From Nitrospiria bacterium (GTDB taxonomy: Bacteria > Nitrospirota > CAKKRA01 > 9FT-COMBO-42-15), in NCBI GenBank assembly GCA_919903585.1, contig CAKKST010000440.1, positions 1 through 7,019 of the forward strand: DNA of 7,019 nt. Direction: 5' to 3'. A program made the position numbers and the translations under genes. Every line of letters starts with the position of its first letter. The stretch's first letter is position 1. The notes under the pieces were generated by a model. That model was given only the letters and a program-made list of their open reading frames with translations, searched no databases and was not told the origin of the DNA. Below, piece by piece: positions 6,228-7,019 of the stretch.

Positions 6228-7019
6228 GATGACGTTAGCAATTATTATAGAAAGAATAAGGCAGCGGCCTCAAAGATAGAATGGAAAGGCAGGCTCCTTA
6301 AGCTCCTGCGGCTTACTATTACCTTTGGCATTATTTGCGCTGTCAGCTTTCTGATTGTTGCAGGGTATCAGTTTCTTACTACTGATGAATATTTTATAAT
6401 AAAAGATGTAAGATTTATGGGAAACAATTTCACAAGGGATGAGGAGCTTGGCTCTTTGATGGAATTACCTGTGGATAGTAATATCTTTAAGGTAAAGATT
6501 GGGCTGCTTCAGGGGAGGATAATCTCCCATCCATGGATAAAGGATGCGGTAATTAAAAGGGAGCTTCCTAACAGCCTTGTAATAAATATTGAAGAACGAA
6601 TACCTGTTGCAGTTGCCTTATATAAAAGCCGCTATTATCTGATTGATAAATACGGGGTTGTCCTCGGCAGGAGAGATGGCCTTCAGGGTGACAGATATTT
6701 TCCGGTGATTACAGGCGCAGACTTCAGGGGTGTGAGATTCGGCGAGGAGAGGCCTTCAGAGGAACTCCTTGATGCGATGAGATTGTTGGATGTTCTAAAG
6801 GAGAAGAAGGAATTCGCAAAAATGGGGAATATCATTGTTGATATTGAGAAGGGACGATTAGCGCTAAGGCTTGATGATTATGAGATCAATATGGGCAAGG
6901 GCGATTATGATAAAAAGCTTACAAGATATGTAGAGGTGCGCCATGATATGCTTGATAGGGGAATTGCATCAAAGAGAGTGGACATGAGATTTTTAAATAA
7001 GGTGGTGATAAAAAACTGA
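6225..7019 (+). CDS. ftsQ: Cell division protein FtsQ (DivIB family)
   Basis: FtsQ is a bitopic inner-membrane protein that binds FtsB/FtsL in the periplasm and links early to late divisome proteins, relaying control to FtsW/FtsI. The 264-residue protein has a short basic cytoplasmic N-terminus (MDDVSNYYRKNKAAA), one transmembrane helix at about 28-50, and a POTRA domain at about 56-126. The POTRA domain starts FIIKDVRFMGNNF and includes HPWIKDAVIKRELPNSL (102-118) and the following EERIPVAV. A C-terminal beta domain follows, ending in RVDMRFLNKVVIKN, a typical FtsQ finish. The H-P-W-x-x-x-A-x-x-x-R-x-x-P-x-x-L pattern is diagnostic. Position after ddl is standard for dcw clusters. The stop TGA is the last codon of the window, so the whole gene is present. 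ftsA is expected next but not seen. Confidence 0.95.
   Translation: MDDVSNYYRKNKAAASKIEWKGRLLKLLRLTITFGIICAVSFLIVAGYQFLTTDEYFIIKDVRFMGNNFTRDEELGSLMELPVDSNIFKVKIGLLQGRIISHPWIKDAVIKRELPNSLVINIEERIPVAVALYKSRYYLIDKYGVVLGRRDGLQGDRYFPVITGADFRGVRFGEERPSEELLDAMRLLDVLKEKKEFAKMGNIIVDIEKGRLALRLDDYEINMGKGDYDKKLTRYVEVRHDMLDRGIASKRVDMRFLNKVVIKN

Noticed and set aside
1..7019. An undescribed defence, mobile or biosynthetic system
   Set aside because: Every gene is a well-known dcw family member with its active-site residues intact. Only the small repeats and junction details are unusual.

Overview
The window is a densely packed, single-strand block of a bacterial division and cell wall (dcw) cluster. All seven genes lie on the + strand in the order murD (3' part only), ftsW, murG, murC, murB, ddl, ftsQ. 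The window closes exactly on the ftsQ stop codon. Every stretch over 30 bases is coding; the largest gap is 29 bases (ddl to ftsQ). I found no tRNA, rRNA, CRISPR array, transposase, convincing promoter or terminator, so these genes look like the interior of one long transcription unit.

Junctions: murD/ftsW, ftsW/murG and murB/ddl are all TAAATG, with a zero-base gap and both genes in the same frame. murG/murC overlap by 8 bases and murC/murB by 35 bases, murB starting at TTG. ddl and ftsQ are separated by a repeat-bearing 29-base spacer. Translational coupling is the natural reading.

How the genes work together: MurB and MurC make UDP-MurNAc and add L-Ala. MurD adds D-Glu. Ddl makes the D-Ala-D-Ala that MurF later attaches. 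MurG converts lipid I to lipid II at the inner face of the membrane. FtsW polymerises lipid II at the septum, and FtsQ recruits the late divisome. mraY and murE/murF are expected upstream and ftsA/ftsZ downstream, but neither is visible here.

Organism: a Gram-negative-type bacterium. murB lies between murC and ddl, unlike E. coli. Arginine is mostly AGG/AGA and ATA is a common isoleucine codon. This style fits Nitrospirota, deltaproteobacteria-like or related environmental lineages, but the phylum is a guess from sequence style, not a database result.

I see no undescribed system among the genes. The unusual material is small repeats lodged in coding sequence: a G/C-rich palindromic element read in frame inside the ddl interdomain linker, and two short heptanucleotide tandem arrays that form the C-terminal codons of murD and ddl and lead into the ribosome binding sites of ftsW and ftsQ. 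The murC/murB overlap also holds an A7 tract and a tiny out-of-frame reading frame with a strong Shine-Dalgarno sequence.
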